From IMG/VR virus record IMGVR_UViG_3300035099_000220, positions 1 to 41,515 of that record: DNA of 41,515 nt. One strand, 5' to 3'. Source of the stretch: a virus. The stretch's first letter is position 1, and every line of letters begins with the position of its first letter. A model generated the notes under the pieces. The model was given only the letters and a program-made list of their open reading frames with translations. It ran no database searches and was not told the origin of the DNA. Of the stretch, positions 1-7,644 are shown piece by piece. A program made the position numbers and the translations under genes.

Positions 1-104
1 GTTAGTTCCATCAGTTCCTAAAACAAGATTTCCCTTGTATGCGGCATCAACCGCTGTTCCATCAGCATATTGTTCTCCTGCTCCACCCCCGCTTAATACA
101 TCTA
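1..104. repeat. Left copy of the 104-bp end overlap (circular contig)
   Basis: Bases 1-104 are identical to 41412-41515. Removing one copy gives a 41,411-bp circle, and a gene reads in frame across the join. This is what an assembler produces from a circular or circularly permuted molecule; a true short terminal repeat is less likely because the cut falls inside a coding gene. Confidence 0.95.
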
Positions 105-1011
105 CTTGTAAATGACCCGAGGCATCAGCCAATGGAATAACATTAGTTCCAGTGCCATCAACCACCGTGTTGGCCCAAATCCTCACATTGTCTTGGGTTT
201 GAATTAAGTTCCTAATATCTAAATCTGTCGCTGAAACAACTACATCATTATTTGTTCCCAAATTAACCAAAAGCCCATCCGTAGCACTGCCGGGTATAAG
301 CTGACCGCCACCCGAAGCAGCACCTACTAATCCAACTACTGCTCTTGTATCTGTTCCCGCTCCCGTATCTAAATCTGCGGTGGTCAATTCAGTGTCAGCA
401 GTTACACTTCCCGAAGAAATGACTACTGATTCAGTATTACAAGCAGTTACTTTTGTATTCAAAGCGGAAAGCGTTGTTTCGGTAGCCGCTCCTGTCGGAA
501 GTGGTAAGGAAACCGCACTTATTGGCTGGGTCGCCTGCCAAAAAGTTCCGTCTACTGTAATCGAACCCCCATTATCCTGTATCGCCAGCACTCCATTTGA
601 ATCGCATTTAAGAGATTGAATAAGTGTTCCATCATCTCCCATTGCAAGAGTTCCAGTAGCCGAACCCCTTGCTGCCCCATCGGCATATTGAGTTCCTGCT
701 CCTGCTTCCACATAATTTCCATCTGTATCAGTTAATCTGACTGCTAAAGGATTGGAATTTACATAATCAAGGACTGTAGCTTTAATAGCGGTATTTACTC
801 CATCTAAGATAGAACCATCTCCCACTCCACCAGCAACTATATTAACCTTTAAATTTCCATCCGCATCTACTACTGGAACATAAGAAGTCCCTGAGCCATC
901 CTTTAAAGTATTTGCCCTTATCTGAGCTAATAACTCACCTAAAGCATTGATATTTACATCAACATCAAGGTCAGCATCATGTAATATTGTTCTTGTTAAT
1001 TTAGTATCCAT
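1..1011 (-). CDS. Repeat-rich virion protein, N-terminal part (gene crosses the circle junction)
   Basis: The start ATG at 1011 overlaps the stop of the upstream coiled-coil gene (TAATG). All 337 codons to base 1 are open and continue in phase at 41411 down to a stop at 40734, for about 562 residues in total. The chain contains repeated blocks of the type GTNVIPLADASGHLQVDV and QYADGTAV, with many Gly, Thr, Asp and Val, as in beta-structured phage fibre or head-decoration proteins. It lies after the capsid and decoration genes and before the Gly-rich fibre. A surface structural role is inferred; no enzyme motif is seen. The gene must be rejoined before any database comparison. Confidence 0.8.
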   Translation of the reverse strand, partial: MDTKLTRTILHDADLDVDVNINALGELLAQIRANTLKDGSGTSYVPVVDADGNLKVNIVAGGVGDGSILDGVNTAIKATVLDYVNSNPLAVRLTDTDGNYVEAGAGTQYADGAARGSATGTLAMGDDGTLIQSLKCDSNGVLAIQDNGGSITVDGTFWQATQPISAVSLPLPTGAATETTLSALNTKVTACNTESVVISSGSVTADTELTTADLDTGAGTDTRAVVGLVGAASGGGQLIPGSATDGLLVNLGTNNDVVVSATDLDIRNLIQTQDNVRIWANTVVDGTGTNVIPLADASGHLQVDVLSGGGAGEQYADGTAVDAAYKGNLVLGTDGTN

Positions 1012-1988
1012 TACTTTTTGAACTGTCTTAACTCTCTTAACTGCCAGTCAAGTTTCTTCTTAGCCTTAACATATTCGTTCCAGTTAATTTCTAAATCTCT
1101 TGCTCTTTTTTCAACATCAACCAATCTTGATTTAATCTCCATGTCTTTATCATTAAGGTCTTTCTGCCATTGAATATATTGAGATTTTTGTCGTTCAAGT
1201 TCAGACCTTAATTCCTCATTAGCAGCAGATGCTTTATCCAGCTCAATGCTTTTTTGTTTTAATAGCTCTTTTTCGTTCTCAAGCAGCTTTAAACTATCAT
1301 CAAGCTGGCTTTTCTGTTCATTTAATAGTATTTTCTCCTTGTTGGTTTGAGTTTGAAATTCCCCTTTTTCTTTTTCAAAAGACTGTTTTTCTAACTCAAA
1401 GTCAGCAAGGCTGGCAGATAAGCGGTCTTTTTCTATCTGAAAGGCATCAATATCGGCTTTTAATTTAGCCTTCTGTTCATCCCATACAGTAAGAAACTGA
1501 TGATATTGTTCTTTTTTACTTTTATATTCGGTATCAAGCAATGTATATTCATTCTTTAAATCCTGAATCTTCTTATTTTCTTTATCTCTTATCTTTTCCG
1601 CCTCTGCCTTAACAGTCTTAATTAATTCATCAGCTTCTTTGCGTTTGCTGTCATAGTAAGCATTGCCTGCTATTTTCTTTTTATCCTCAAGCGACCTGAC
1701 CTCAGCTTCCAATTCCCTTTTTGCCTTTTCTTTTTCAATTTCAAGTGTTTGTTTTATATCCGTTATTTCTGTTTTAACAACATCAAGTTCAAATTGATGT
1801 AATGCAATATCTTCAGCAATACTGTTCTTTTTCTTTTCTAAATCGGCGATTTCGGATGCAAGTGTGTCTTTTTTTAAAAAAGGTATTAAATCTTTATATC
1901 TTTTTTCAAGCCATTTTATCTCCTCCTGAAGCATTAATCTCGTATTCAGCAAATTAATTGCCAGTGGAGCATCATTTACATCAGGCAT
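1011..1988 (-). CDS. Long coiled-coil structural protein
   Basis: This 325-residue protein is almost entirely charged heptad-like sequence rich in Glu, Lys, Leu and Gln from about residue 15 to the end. It has no signal peptide, membrane segment or enzyme motif. The start has a strong AGGAGG site and the stop overlaps the next ATG by one base, so it is coupled to the fibre-like gene that crosses the junction. Its place between head-surface proteins and a fibre-like protein suggests a virion stalk, linker or assembly chaperone, but that is inference from shape and position. Confidence 0.7.
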   Translation of the reverse strand: MPDVNDAPLAINLLNTRLMLQEEIKWLEKRYKDLIPFLKKDTLASEIADLEKKKNSIAEDIALHQFELDVVKTEITDIKQTLEIEKEKAKRELEAEVRSLEDKKKIAGNAYYDSKRKEADELIKTVKAEAEKIRDKENKKIQDLKNEYTLLDTEYKSKKEQYHQFLTVWDEQKAKLKADIDAFQIEKDRLSASLADFELEKQSFEKEKGEFQTQTNKEKILLNEQKSQLDDSLKLLENEKELLKQKSIELDKASAANEELRSELERQKSQYIQWQKDLNDKDMEIKSRLVDVEKRARDLEINWNEYVKAKKKLDWQLRELRQFKK

Positions 1989-2002
1989 TTAAACCTCCTC
2001 TC

Positions 2003-2470
2003 TTATGAAAAATAGATTGGTCTGAGCATGAATACTATTACTACCTCGCCATTTGCACCTGCATTTTTCGCTGTAACTGAACGATTGCATAAAGATACAT
2101 GAAGTTTATTAGTAGCATCAGTATCTCTGTATGGAATAGACAGCCCTGTTTTTGCTGTATAGAATTGATTTGAGGCAGCTATCTGTTTCTGTTCGGTAGC
2201 AGTAAAGTTAACAAATTCTATAAATTTATCTGAATCAAGGTCAGTATTATCATATTCAGAACCACTCCAGATAAATATATCCCACTCTAAGTTCTGGTCA
2301 GCCTGGATAGCAATTCCTTCAATGATACATTCATTCGTTCTTGCCATCGGATTTGGAAAAGCAATAGATTCATCTTCCTTAGCATTCTGAGCAATAGCAC
2401 CTGTAAAATGTGTATCTTTATCCGTTCGCAAATAGACAATCGGATTGGTATTTGCACCTGCATAACCCAT
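2003..2470 (-). CDS. Predicted virion surface/decoration protein
   Basis: A 155-residue protein with an excellent ribosome site (GGGGAGG). It begins MGYAGANTNPIVYL and ends in a hydrophobic beta-like stretch, VVIVFMLRPIYF. Middle segments such as FIWSGSEYDNTDLDSD look like an exposed beta-sandwich. I do not recognise a named family. Its neighbours are all head or fibre-type proteins in one tightly spaced late operon, which supports a structural role. Confidence 0.6.
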   Translation of the reverse strand: MGYAGANTNPIVYLRTDKDTHFTGAIAQNAKEDESIAFPNPMARTNECIIEGIAIQADQNLEWDIFIWSGSEYDNTDLDSDKFIEFVNFTATEQKQIAASNQFYTAKTGLSIPYRDTDATNKLHVSLCNRSVTAKNAGANGEVVIVFMLRPIYFS

Positions 2471-2486
2471 ATTTAGTTACCTCCCC

Positions 2487-3008
2487 TTAGCATCCCATCG
2501 CTATTATTCTTACATCTGTTAGCGCCGAAAGGTCTGTCCCATCAGTCACTTCCGCACCAGCACCTGCTGCAACACCTGCAACACCTGTAATTGTGTGAGT
2601 CTGTGCAGCATGGTCGGCAGGCTGTGTAACTGTGCAAGCTGCCGCTTCATGGTCAGGCATCGTTGCCGCAGAAGATGTAACAGTTGTTCCACCAGATGCG
2701 TGAGCTAAAGCAGGAGTGGTAGCTGTTACGCCAGAATGTGTTAGAGCTGCATGGTCAGCCACTGCTAAAGTATTTGTGATTGCCGCTCTTGGGTAGAACA
2801 CCTTTATCTTGCTGTTTGTATAGTCAATATCAAACAGGTAACCTGATTTTGGAGAAACCTCAATGCTCTCAATAACCCCTAAGGCAAGCTGCCTTGCAGT
2901 TAAGGATTCTCCACCTGTCGGATAAGAACTATCAAAAGCTAAGGATGCAATGGTCTGCCTTCTATTGCCTACAATGTTATGTCCTTTTATAGAAATACTT
3001 AAAGCCAT
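2487..3008 (-). CDS. Predicted capsid-associated structural protein
   Basis: This 173-residue protein has an N-terminal compact part (about 1-95, including a KSGYLFDIDYTNSKIKVFYP beta segment). A low-complexity tail rich in Ala, Thr, His and Gly follows, with repeated ADHA and HT motifs. The last residues, DVRIIAMGC, resemble the ends of many small phage head proteins. An AGGAGG site precedes the ATG. The Ala/Thr/His region may be a short fibre or head-surface extension. The family is not recognised with certainty. Confidence 0.55.
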   Translation of the reverse strand: MALSISIKGHNIVGNRRQTIASLAFDSSYPTGGESLTARQLALGVIESIEVSPKSGYLFDIDYTNSKIKVFYPRAAITNTLAVADHAALTHSGVTATTPALAHASGGTTVTSSAATMPDHEAAACTVTQPADHAAQTHTITGVAGVAAGAGAEVTDGTDLSALTDVRIIAMGC

Positions 3009-3027
3009 ATATCCTCCTTTCTAATAT

Positions 3028-3074
3028 ATATGGAGAGGGAAGAAAAGCACTTATACTCTCCTCCCCTCCCATAT
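3028..3074 (-). other. Purine/pyrimidine hairpin between two structural genes
   Basis: On the minus transcript, ATATGGGAGGGGAG (3074-3061) can pair with CTTCCCTCTCCATAT (3042-3028), leaving about 18 loop bases. The ribosome site of the next gene starts just after it. No U-tract follows, so a processing or stability element is more likely than a full terminator. Confidence 0.4.
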
Positions 3075-3095
3075 GTCTTTTCTTCAACTCGAGTT

Positions 3096-3836
3096 TTACG
3101 ACCCGATTGTCAGGAATATAAGAGAGTATTCAGTTGAGGCATTTACCCTCATCACATATCCCCATGTAACAGTAACATCCGCTGCTACTGGACCACATGC
3201 ACCATCTGTAGTGCCGCCAAGACCTACCTTCTGGCCTATTACAACAGTGCCCTGTGTAAGCACTGCTGCCGGTCCTGCAACCTGACACCAGAAGTAGTAA
3301 GCTGCGGTAACATCAACAGGTGGAACACCTGCTATGGCAGCAGTAAGACCGCCATTTGGTGCAATTACCACACCACTGTAAAGATTAGCAGTTAATGTAA
3401 CCTGTGAATTTGTAGTAAGAGCCTTTGCTACCTCATCATAAAGATTAAAGTAGCCCGTGCCAGCCGAGTCAATTGCATCATGGCTTTTAATTCTGTAGAC
3501 ATAACCTTCTCCATCTACATCATTAACATGAAGTGTGCCTTCTGCATACTGATTGGCTGTAGCTGCTGTTGCACCAAGTGTAACCTTAATCCTTGTAGCA
3601 CCAACTGCTGTTGCTTCTGCAACTGAACAGTTAAGGTGATTGGCTACAGGCACTGCACCCTGCACTGCCTTACCAGCTGCTAAATCTACTGCACCAGCCT
3701 TAGCCAGCTTGAAGATCCTCTCACCGACCTTTAGCCTTGCACCAATCTTACCACCATCCGGCATTGCAGATGATGTCTCGTAGATACCCATTTTTATCGG
3801 GGTATCATACTCTGCGAGGTAATAATTGTAACCCAT
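3096..3836 (-). CDS. Predicted major decoration or head structural protein
   Basis: A 246-residue Ala/Gly/Thr/Val-rich beta protein that begins MGYNYYLAEYDTPIKMGIYE. A repeated pattern of short hydrophobic strands such as YVYRIKSHDA and ITVTWGY-like segments fits an immunoglobulin-like or beta-barrel head protein. It follows the capsid gene and a Pro/Arg-rich small gene, the usual place for a capsid cement protein. The ribosome site is AGGAGG. There is no enzyme signature; assignment rests on composition and position. Confidence 0.55.
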   Translation of the reverse strand: MGYNYYLAEYDTPIKMGIYETSSAMPDGGKIGARLKVGERIFKLAKAGAVDLAAGKAVQGAVPVANHLNCSVAEATAVGATRIKVTLGATAATANQYAEGTLHVNDVDGEGYVYRIKSHDAIDSAGTGYFNLYDEVAKALTTNSQVTLTANLYSGVVIAPNGGLTAAIAGVPPVDVTAAYYFWCQVAGPAAVLTQGTVVIGQKVGLGGTTDGACGPVAADVTVTWGYVMRVNASTEYSLIFLTIGS

Positions 3837-3872
3837 GTTTTCCTCCTTTCTTTGGTTTTTAAGCTACCTCAA

Positions 3873-3894
3873 GGGAAGTATGGGCTTACTTCCC
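3873..3894. other. 8-bp perfect hairpin after the 130-residue gene
   Basis: GGGAAGTA and TACTTCCC form an 8-bp stem with a 6-base loop in the short gap between two late genes. No U-run follows on the minus strand, so it is more likely an RNA stability or processing signal than a terminator. Confidence 0.4.
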
Positions 3895-3910
3895 GAAAAG
3901 TATTATTATC

Positions 3911-4303
3911 CTATGCTGGTGGCGGTGCTTCAACCTCCACACCAGCCGGCGCCAAGCCTTGGGTTTCCGCTCCTGCACCTCCTGGTGTTGCTACGGTTTC
4001 CGTTGGAGCAGTCTCACCTCTGCCTCCTGGAGCGCCAGGTCGCCTTGCGACAGGTCGCCTTGCGGCCGCAGCACTGGCCCTTGAAAGTTTATCCAGAAAC
4101 TCCTGGATAATTGGAGCAAGTGTTGGCAATGCATCCATAAGACGCAGTAACAGTTCAATTGCCTGTCTTGCAATTAAAACAGGGTCAGTTGGAGGCGGCT
4201 GGCCTTGCGGAGCTGTTCTTCCTGCCGGGGCAGTCCGACCTCTATAAGATGTCGGAGCTACCCTTCTACCAGCAAGGTCAAGAATATCTCTTCTATCAGG
4301 CAT
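3911..4303 (-). CDS. Pro/Ala/Arg-rich small protein of unknown function
   Basis: A 130-residue protein with a basic, proline-rich N-terminus (about 1-40). A predicted amphipathic helix follows at about 45-75 (ELLLRLMDALPTLAPIIQEF), then a disordered Arg/Pro/Ala/Gly tail. The GC-rich codons stand out from the AT-rich surroundings. An AGGAG site sits 6 bases before the ATG. It lies directly after the major capsid gene. Disordered flanks around one helix would suit a small capsid-binding or assembly protein, but no family is recognised. Confidence 0.55.
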   Translation of the reverse strand: MPDRRDILDLAGRRVAPTSYRGRTAPAGRTAPQGQPPPTDPVLIARQAIELLLRLMDALPTLAPIIQEFLDKLSRASAAAARRPVARRPGAPGGRGETAPTETVATPGGAGAETQGLAPAGVEVEAPPPA

Positions 4304-4315
4304 ATCAATCTCCTT

Positions 4316-5034
4316 TTACGTTACGTTTGTGATGACTCCGCACCTCCAAGGTGCTGTTACAAGCAGATTCGCCATCACTATCAACTGTCTCACATACGCC
4401 CATTCTGCTGTTCCTGACTTTGGTGGTGTCCACAGGAAATTAGCGTTCTGGTTGATTACAAACTGAATATAAGTTGTATTCAAAAACCAGATTGTGCCGT
4501 CATTGCAATAATTATCAGGAACGACTACAGCCCCATTAAATTCAAAACCCTTAAAGCCTACAGCAGCTATGTCAGCATGAGCTTCGCCCATAAAACGCTG
4601 CTGGGGCTGGATCCTTGACCAGAATTTATTCCAGATATCCTGTTTACAAACTATCAGGTCAGGCATTATATCGCCGTCTGTGCAGCTGCCATACATATCC
4701 TGAACTAAATCAAGGCTAAATGCACCGCCTGTGTAATCTACATTCGCCTTCCACCATGTCTTTTCATTTCTGTTGATGGTTGCATAAGTCGGAAAGTAAG
4801 TACCATCATCAATAGCGTTTTTCAGGCCATCTAAATCAAGCGACCCATTGCCTGTCCCATCTCCGTATATCTGTGTAGCAAGCAAATCCTTCATCGTATA
4901 GCCTGCTGCCTCCATCTTTGGATTCAGCAGACCTATAATCTCAATATCAGAATCCGCCTTTGCCAGGTCTGTCCCTGGAATGGTAACGTCCACATAGACG
5001 TTCTTCCAGTTTAGTTCCGCATCAGTTTTGTTAT
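4316..5034 (-). CDS. Major capsid protein, exon 2
   Basis: This open frame contains YVDVTIPGTDLAK, then ATQIYGDGTGNGS and later VCKQDIWNKFW and NCNDGTIWFLN-like segments. These are typical of the middle and C-terminal parts of an HK97-fold phage coat protein. There is no usable start with a ribosome site at its front. The frame continues upstream to about DNKTDAELNWK, where a group I intron ends. Joining 5928-5715 to 5034-4316 gives 311 codons including stop (310 residues), a normal coat-protein length. The exact splice points are my best phase-consistent choice and are not proven. Confidence 0.8.
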
Positions 5035-5714
5035 CATGAAGTCATTTAAACTTCACATCTACAGGTTACCCTGTAGCTCGGACTATATCATCCCTTTCGG
5101 GTCGGGCACTCGTGTCAGGTTTATTGGTCTGTAAATCCGCACCTGTTAGTCTCTGAACTTTCCTGCCTACAAACGATATTACATTCGGCAGGCTTAGCTG
5201 CTGATTGTCCTTTTCAGGACGTTCCAGCAATTCACCCGATTTGCCATGAAAAGCCTGACTGAGTTTCTTATTTAACTCTTTCATTTTAGCTCTAAATAAT
5301 CTGCCATAATAGATTTCATCTTTATTGAGTGTTCTGCCTTTCTTATATCTTGCTCTGCGGGACTTCATTTCTTGAAAAGTAAGAGCTAATTCAAGTTGCT
5401 CTCTTTTTATCTTTACATAAGGTTTGATAGCAAGAAGGAAATTCTTTGCTTGAATGTTACCAATCCAGAGTCTATAACATCCTTGACCCCTTAAAAGAGA
5501 GCCTTTAAATTCTTTATGGAGAGTCGCTAAATAACCAAGATGCTGGTTAGAAAGACATATATTAAGGCTAAATTGTGGAGTTCTTGCATATCCTGCCCGA
5601 GGTTTATGCTCCGAGATAGAAATTGAACCTTCTCCATCAAAGAATCCAGCTAAATAAGAAAGCTCCTCAGAACTTAACATGCCGCATATCTCCAATACGT
5701 ATGAGTCTGTCTGT
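5035..5714 (-). mobile_element. Group I self-splicing intron in the major capsid gene
   Basis: Reading the minus strand, the conserved core is visible in order. P element: GAATTGCTGGAA (5233-5222). P5 hairpin: GTCCT-GAAA-AGGAC (5220-5207). Q element: AATCAGCAGC (5206-5197). R element: GTTCAGAGACTA (5158-5147). S/P7 element: TGATATAGTC (5090-5081). P9 hairpin: CTACAGG-GTAA-CCTGTAG (5076-5059). P3 can form from AAATC and GATTT on either side of P4-P6. Exon 1 ending in T at 5715 and an intron ending in G at 5035 keep the reading frame. The 5' site has a possible 4-bp P1 with the required U.G pair. Boundaries are approximate to within tens of bases. Confidence 0.85.
5066..5680 (-). CDS. LAGLIDADG homing endonuclease encoded in the capsid intron
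   Basis: A 204-residue protein with a single LAGLIDADG motif at residues 9-18 (YLAGFFDGEG). Downstream comes the family-typical YVKIKREQLELALTF helix. I chose the ATG at 5680 because a GGAG sits 9 bases upstream; the longer frame begins with TTG at 5695. Single-motif members act as homodimers that cut an intronless allele so that repair copies the intron. The C-terminal 50 or so residues are read straight through the ribozyme core, since the P, Q, R and S elements are all inside the coding frame. Protein and RNA sequence are therefore constrained together. Confidence 0.88.
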   Translation of the reverse strand: MLSSEELSYLAGFFDGEGSISISEHKPRAGYARTPQFSLNICLSNQHLGYLATLHKEFKGSLLRGQGCYRLWIGNIQAKNFLLAIKPYVKIKREQLELALTFQEMKSRRARYKKGRTLNKDEIYYGRLFRAKMKELNKKLSQAFHGKSGELLERPEKDNQQLSLPNVISFVGRKVQRLTGADLQTNKPDTSARPERDDIVRATG

Positions 5715-5928
5715 AACTGGTATCAAATGGCCCACTACCTGAGAAACTACCACCTGGAAGTTTTCCATACATGATTGGCTGTCGCAGGGAATAACCGCCC
5801 TTGACAACTATATTATGTTTGGTTAGCAGTCTTACAAGTAATGGTGTTGCCTTAAAGACCTGATTTACAATATTAGGTAAATACCGTTTTTCAACTGCAA
5901 CATCCAAATCTTCGTACGTCGTTGGCAC
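5715..5928 (-). CDS. Major capsid protein, exon 1
   Basis: Starts with GTG at 5928, preceded by AAGGAG. The sequence MPTTYEDLDVAVEKRYLPNI and later GGYSLRQPIMYGKLPGG and GPFDTSY match the N-terminal arm and first beta segments expected of the coat protein that continues in exon 2. Without splicing the frame runs only to a stop at 5674. Coat homologues of this type continue from FDT-like residues into a NWK segment, which is exactly what joining to exon 2 restores. It follows the scaffold gene as in P22-like phages. Confidence 0.8.
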
Positions 5929-5978
5929 TGTTATCTTCTCCTTTCTTTAAAATTTCAAATCCTACAAAGATAAGTCCC

Positions 5979-6767
5979 TTATTCTCCTCTCTTAGCCTTT
6001 TCCTCATGGAGAATCTTGAGAACATCGCCCGTAACAGTAGCTGTATCCGTTGGAATTTCTTTTGGAACTTCAAAGGGCTTTATAAACTCCCCTGTTTCTG
6101 CCATCTTCGTTGCCTTTAACTTTTCTTCTTCAGCCTTTAGCCTTTCAGCTACCTGACGGTCAACGTCTCTTTTTATGAACTCGTCCTTATAGGCCTGGTT
6201 GTATATCATTTCCCAGTCTGCCCTTGAAAGGTCAGGTTTATTGTAATCAAATGCCTGATTAATAAGCCTTTCCCTGTCAAAGGGAATATCCGGGCGTTCC
6301 CTTAGATGTCTGTCTTTCAAGGCATCTAAATCAAGACTGTATCTCAAAGCACGACTAAGTTTCTGATTTTCTAAGGCAATGGCATTTATTTCCTTTTCTC
6401 CTGCGTCTTTAAGGTCTTTAATGGTCTTAGAAAGCTGTGAGATTTCATCACGGAGGCGTTTTATTTCATGGTCTTCGTCATTTTCAAAACCCGTATATTC
6501 ATTTACCGCTGCAATTCCTGTTGCTTCATTTCTGTTCTTCATCGTGTTTTCTATCCTCTCCCTGTTAGCTTCATACCACTGGTCCCATCTTGCCGCCCTG
6601 TCTGCTTCTGCCTGTATCGCCCTGAGTTCTTCCTTCTGCCTTCTTATTTCCTCAGCGTCAGCTTGCCTTTTTCTCGTATAATCCGCCTGTCTCATATAAC
6701 CCTTAATTAATTCATCAAGGGTTACTTCTTCATCGCCAACCTTATATTTTGTTTCTTCTGTTGCCAT
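5979..6767 (-). CDS. Capsid scaffolding protein (predicted)
   Basis: A 262-residue, highly charged, helical protein. The N-terminus MATEETKYKVGDEEVTLDELIKGYMRQADYTRKRQ is the pattern seen in phage scaffold proteins of this gene order. A long coiled coil rich in Glu, Lys and Arg follows, ending in a basic tail (HEEKAKRGE) of the kind that binds coat protein. It stands directly upstream of the major capsid gene and has an AGGAGG site. Scaffolds assemble the procapsid and leave it before maturation. Confidence 0.78.
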   Translation of the reverse strand: MATEETKYKVGDEEVTLDELIKGYMRQADYTRKRQADAEEIRRQKEELRAIQAEADRAARWDQWYEANRERIENTMKNRNEATGIAAVNEYTGFENDEDHEIKRLRDEISQLSKTIKDLKDAGEKEINAIALENQKLSRALRYSLDLDALKDRHLRERPDIPFDRERLINQAFDYNKPDLSRADWEMIYNQAYKDEFIKRDVDRQVAERLKAEEEKLKATKMAETGEFIKPFEVPKEIPTDTATVTGDVLKILHEEKAKRGE

Positions 6768-6886
6768 CCTCTCCTCCTAAAGTTATTTTTAGATTTCTTA
6801 GGATTGTTCTCCTTCTTTCAAATATTCTTCTCAAAAAAGAGAGTTCCTTTGAGTTAATCTAAAAGTCTCAGGCGAAACTTATCATG

Positions 6887-6961
6887 CCAACTCCCTGTTT
6901 TCAGGATAGGAGTTAGCCATAACATTTCCAGGAACGCCTTGAAACAATTACGACTAACTCC
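6887..6961 (-). promoter_or_regulatory. Competing hairpins in the leader of the scaffold-capsid genes
   Basis: On the minus transcript GGAGTTAGTCGTAA (6961-6948) pairs over 14 bp, with wobbles, with TTATGGCTAACTCC (6922-6909). The second strand's CTAACTCC can instead pair with GGAGTTGG (6894-6887), enclosing a perfect CCTG-AAAA-CAGG hairpin. The two folds are mutually exclusive. The 208-bp gap at 6768-6975 holds no convincing gene. An RNA switch or processing site is possible; no intrinsic terminator is clear. Confidence 0.45.
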
Positions 6962-6975
6962 TTTTATCCCTTACC

Positions 6976-7089
6976 TCATATTACGAGGCCCCTTGCAGCA
7001 ATCTTACGGGCTACTCTGTTACGGCCTCTCTTACGGCCTCTACGGGTTGCCCTGACTGCAAGTGCTTTCCTACCTCTTTTTCTTGCCAA
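6976..7089 (-). CDS. 37-residue protamine-like basic protein
   Basis: Starts with TTG at 7089 behind a perfect AAAGGAGGTG site. Of 37 residues, 12 are Arg and 4 Lys, with no acidic residue. Motifs such as RRGRKRGRNR resemble nucleic-acid-condensing peptides. It is the last of four consecutive small basic genes just before the scaffold gene. Packaging or condensing virion DNA, or binding RNA, is inferred from charge only. It is easily missed by gene finders because of its size and TTG start. Confidence 0.7.
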   Translation of the reverse strand: MARKRGRKALAVRATRRGRKRGRNRVARKIAARGLVI

Positions 7090-7104
7090 TTCTTTTCACC
7101 TCCT

Positions 7105-7230
7105 TTATCTATGGAGCCTCCTGCTCCGTGATTTCTCAAGACGGGCTAATTGTCTCTTTTTGAGATTTAATTGCCTCTTGAGTTGTCTTAATATTCTTTT
7201 TTTTCTACCTGTAAAGGTCCTGCCACTCAT
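7105..7230 (-). CDS. 41-residue very basic protein
   Basis: ATG at 7230 follows an AGAGG site inside the end of the preceding gene. Seventeen of 41 residues are Arg or Lys and one is acidic. Residues 11-33 (KRILRQLKRQLNLKKRQLAR) form a strongly amphipathic basic helix. It is one of four adjacent small basic proteins. A DNA- or RNA-binding virion component is plausible; the family is unknown. Confidence 0.65.
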   Translation of the reverse strand: MSGRTFTGRKKRILRQLKRQLNLKKRQLARLEKSRSRRLHR

Positions 7231-7231
7231 G

Positions 7232-7384
7232 CTATTTACCTCTTATGTGTTTAAACCTCCGCACCTGTTCAAGTCTTCTCTGTGCTTCAGCCTTGGTCCT
7301 GAAGGTGCCTAAATTCCTTCTTTTTCCCTTTCTTCCTTTTTTATGGGAAACTACACGCCATCCACCTTTGACTTTTCTTATCAT
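7232..7384 (-). CDS. 50-residue basic protein with GGWRV...TKAEAQRRL pattern
   Basis: The ATG at 7384 overlaps the stop of the upstream 87-residue gene (ATGA), so translation is probably coupled. The protein has 20 Arg/Lys in 50 residues. The order GGWRVVS, basic linker, LGTF, TKAEAQRRLEQVRRFKH matches a compact pattern common to small phage proteins that I cannot name. It probably folds as a small strand-helix nucleic-acid-binding unit. The last codons are shared with the ribosome site of the next gene. Confidence 0.65.
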   Translation of the reverse strand: MIRKVKGGWRVVSHKKGRKGKRRNLGTFRTKAEAQRRLEQVRRFKHIRGK

Positions 7385-7644
7385 CTCCGAGTTGTTTTCC
7401 GCCTGCCCTTATATTTATGTCTCGGGCTTAAAACACCTGCATATAAAGCCCTTGATTTCAGCCACCCTGCTAACCTTGCAGGGTCTGAAACCTTATCCCT
7501 GTGTGGCTCAAGAGCTGCAACTGTCTGTCTGAAACCCTTTCTACCTGTAGCCTTTACTGAGGCAGGAAGCAATCTTTTCCTTGCTCTTTCAGCCCTTGAT
7601 TGTCTTTCAGCCTTTGTTAATCTCGGTCTTTTTCTCGTTGCCAT
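7381..7644 (-). CDS. 87-residue basic protein, first of the basic cluster
   Basis: MATRKRPRLTKAERQSRAERARKR opens an extremely basic N-terminal half. The C-terminal half (DPARLAGWLKSRALYAGVLSPRHKYKGR) looks like a small folded helical domain recurrent in phage proteins of unknown function. The ATG is directly downstream of the U-tract of an intrinsic terminator, so it may be translated only from transcripts that read through or start inside. It sits between portal and scaffold, where P22-type phages usually have no gene. Function unknown. Confidence 0.68.
   Translation of the reverse strand: MATRKRPRLTKAERQSRAERARKRLLPASVKATGRKGFRQTVAALEPHRDKVSDPARLAGWLKSRALYAGVLSPRHKYKGRRKTTRR

Noticed and set aside
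380-619. Plus-strand 79-codon ORF
   Set aside because: It lies opposite the junction-spanning structural gene with no ribosome site.
5674-5928. 84-residue short capsid protein as a separate gene
   Set aside because: Its last codons are intron sequence; the group I core and in-frame exon 2 show one split gene.
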